Part shown: one piece after another, positions 63,842 to 64,000 of the stretch
Position numbering within the stretch: the stretch's first letter is position 1
Layout of the letters: the number at the start of each line of letters is the position of its first letter
Assembly: GCF_030269605.1 (NCBI RefSeq)
Contig: NZ_BSTQ01000005.1
Location: 152,192-216,191, forward strand
Direction of reading: 5' to 3'
DNA length: 64,000 nt
DNA from: Lentzea sp. NBRC 105346
Lineage (GTDB): Bacteria > Actinomycetota > Actinomycetes > Mycobacteriales > Pseudonocardiaceae
Notes under the pieces: model-generated
The model's input: only the letters and a program-made list of their open reading frames with translations
Databases searched by the model: none
What the model was told of the DNA's origin: nothing
Position numbers and translations under genes: made by a program

Positions 63842-64000
63842 CGACACCCCCAAGAGACGCTGATCGAGGAGTTTAGAGGCATGTCATTGCGGTGTGAGCG
63901 GTCTGTGAGCGGCGTCCGGCAGGGTACGAGTTGCCGGCGAGAACGGATGACGATCTGGGGGGACGTCAACCGGTCTCGGTCCACTGCGGTCTCTCCCTCT
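63842..64000. other. Right-edge noncoding stretch upstream of the SARP gene
   Basis: No convincing gene is seen. It should hold the promoter of the large SARP regulator on the minus strand. I could not pick out certain -35/-10 elements. Confidence 0.4.

Overview
The window is high-GC actinobacterial DNA. Gene content and order point to the order Pseudonocardiales (a Lentzea/Saccharothrix/Amycolatopsis-type genome). It has Mycobacterium-like gene order together with regulators of mycelial, sporulating actinomycetes: an SsgA-like protein, WhiB, BldM, SARP/AfsR and ESX proteins. The family level is inferred from sequence patterns I recognise, not from a search. I saw no tRNA, rRNA, insertion sequence, prophage or CRISPR array.

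Left part (1-9264): two related membrane Ser/Thr kinases flank a LysR regulator, a DMT exporter and an SsgA-like protein. Next is a PspC-type envelope-stress module: a histidine kinase, a LuxR-type regulator and a PAP2-like membrane protein, divergent from a PspC/LiaF-like protein and a small membrane protein. The shared promoter region carries repeated TCAGGG/CCCTGA half-sites.

Conserved backbone (9267-60621): the genes follow the order I recall from the M. tuberculosis Rv3396c-Rv3446c region: guaA, choD, guaB3, guaB, DUF5319, rsdA, sigD, a whiB3-like gene, groEL1, groES, tsaD, rimI, tsaB, tsaE, alr, nnrD, glmS, glmM, rpsI, rplM, esxT, esxU and an Rv3446c-like Hsp70-fold protein. Several blocks interrupt it: an oxidative catabolic set (aldehyde dehydrogenase, FAD monooxygenase, MBL protein); an AlbA_2/HATPase protein with a repeat-rich promoter; a bldM, TPR-like and MerR/B12-type set next to whiB; a 10-kb block between groES and tsaD (two PhoD phosphatases, then a MacAB-like exporter with two paralogous lipoproteins, an OmpR two-component system and a GtrA protein); a malonyl-CoA-synthetase-like plus carboxyltransferase pair and a small repeat-containing secreted protein between tsaB and tsaE; and an extra ESX substrate set between glmS and glmM.

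Right end (57694-64000): an ESX-4-like cluster (two WXG100 proteins, an acidic-tailed accessory protein and a membrane Hsp70-like protein) is followed by a large AfsR/SARP regulator. The ESX-4 machine genes (eccB, eccC, eccD, mycP) are not in the window.

Working themes: purine synthesis (guaA/guaB), development and stress regulation (sigD/rsdA, bldM, whiB, groESL with a CIRCE operator), tRNA t6A modification (tsaB/D/E), cell-wall precursors (alr, glmS, glmM) and type VII secretion. The most unusual features are the exporter whose sensor kinase appears to share a Cys motif with its lipoproteins, the ESX set built around a 910-residue protein, the bldM homologue lacking its receiver Asp, and the MerR protein with CarH-like cobalamin residues.
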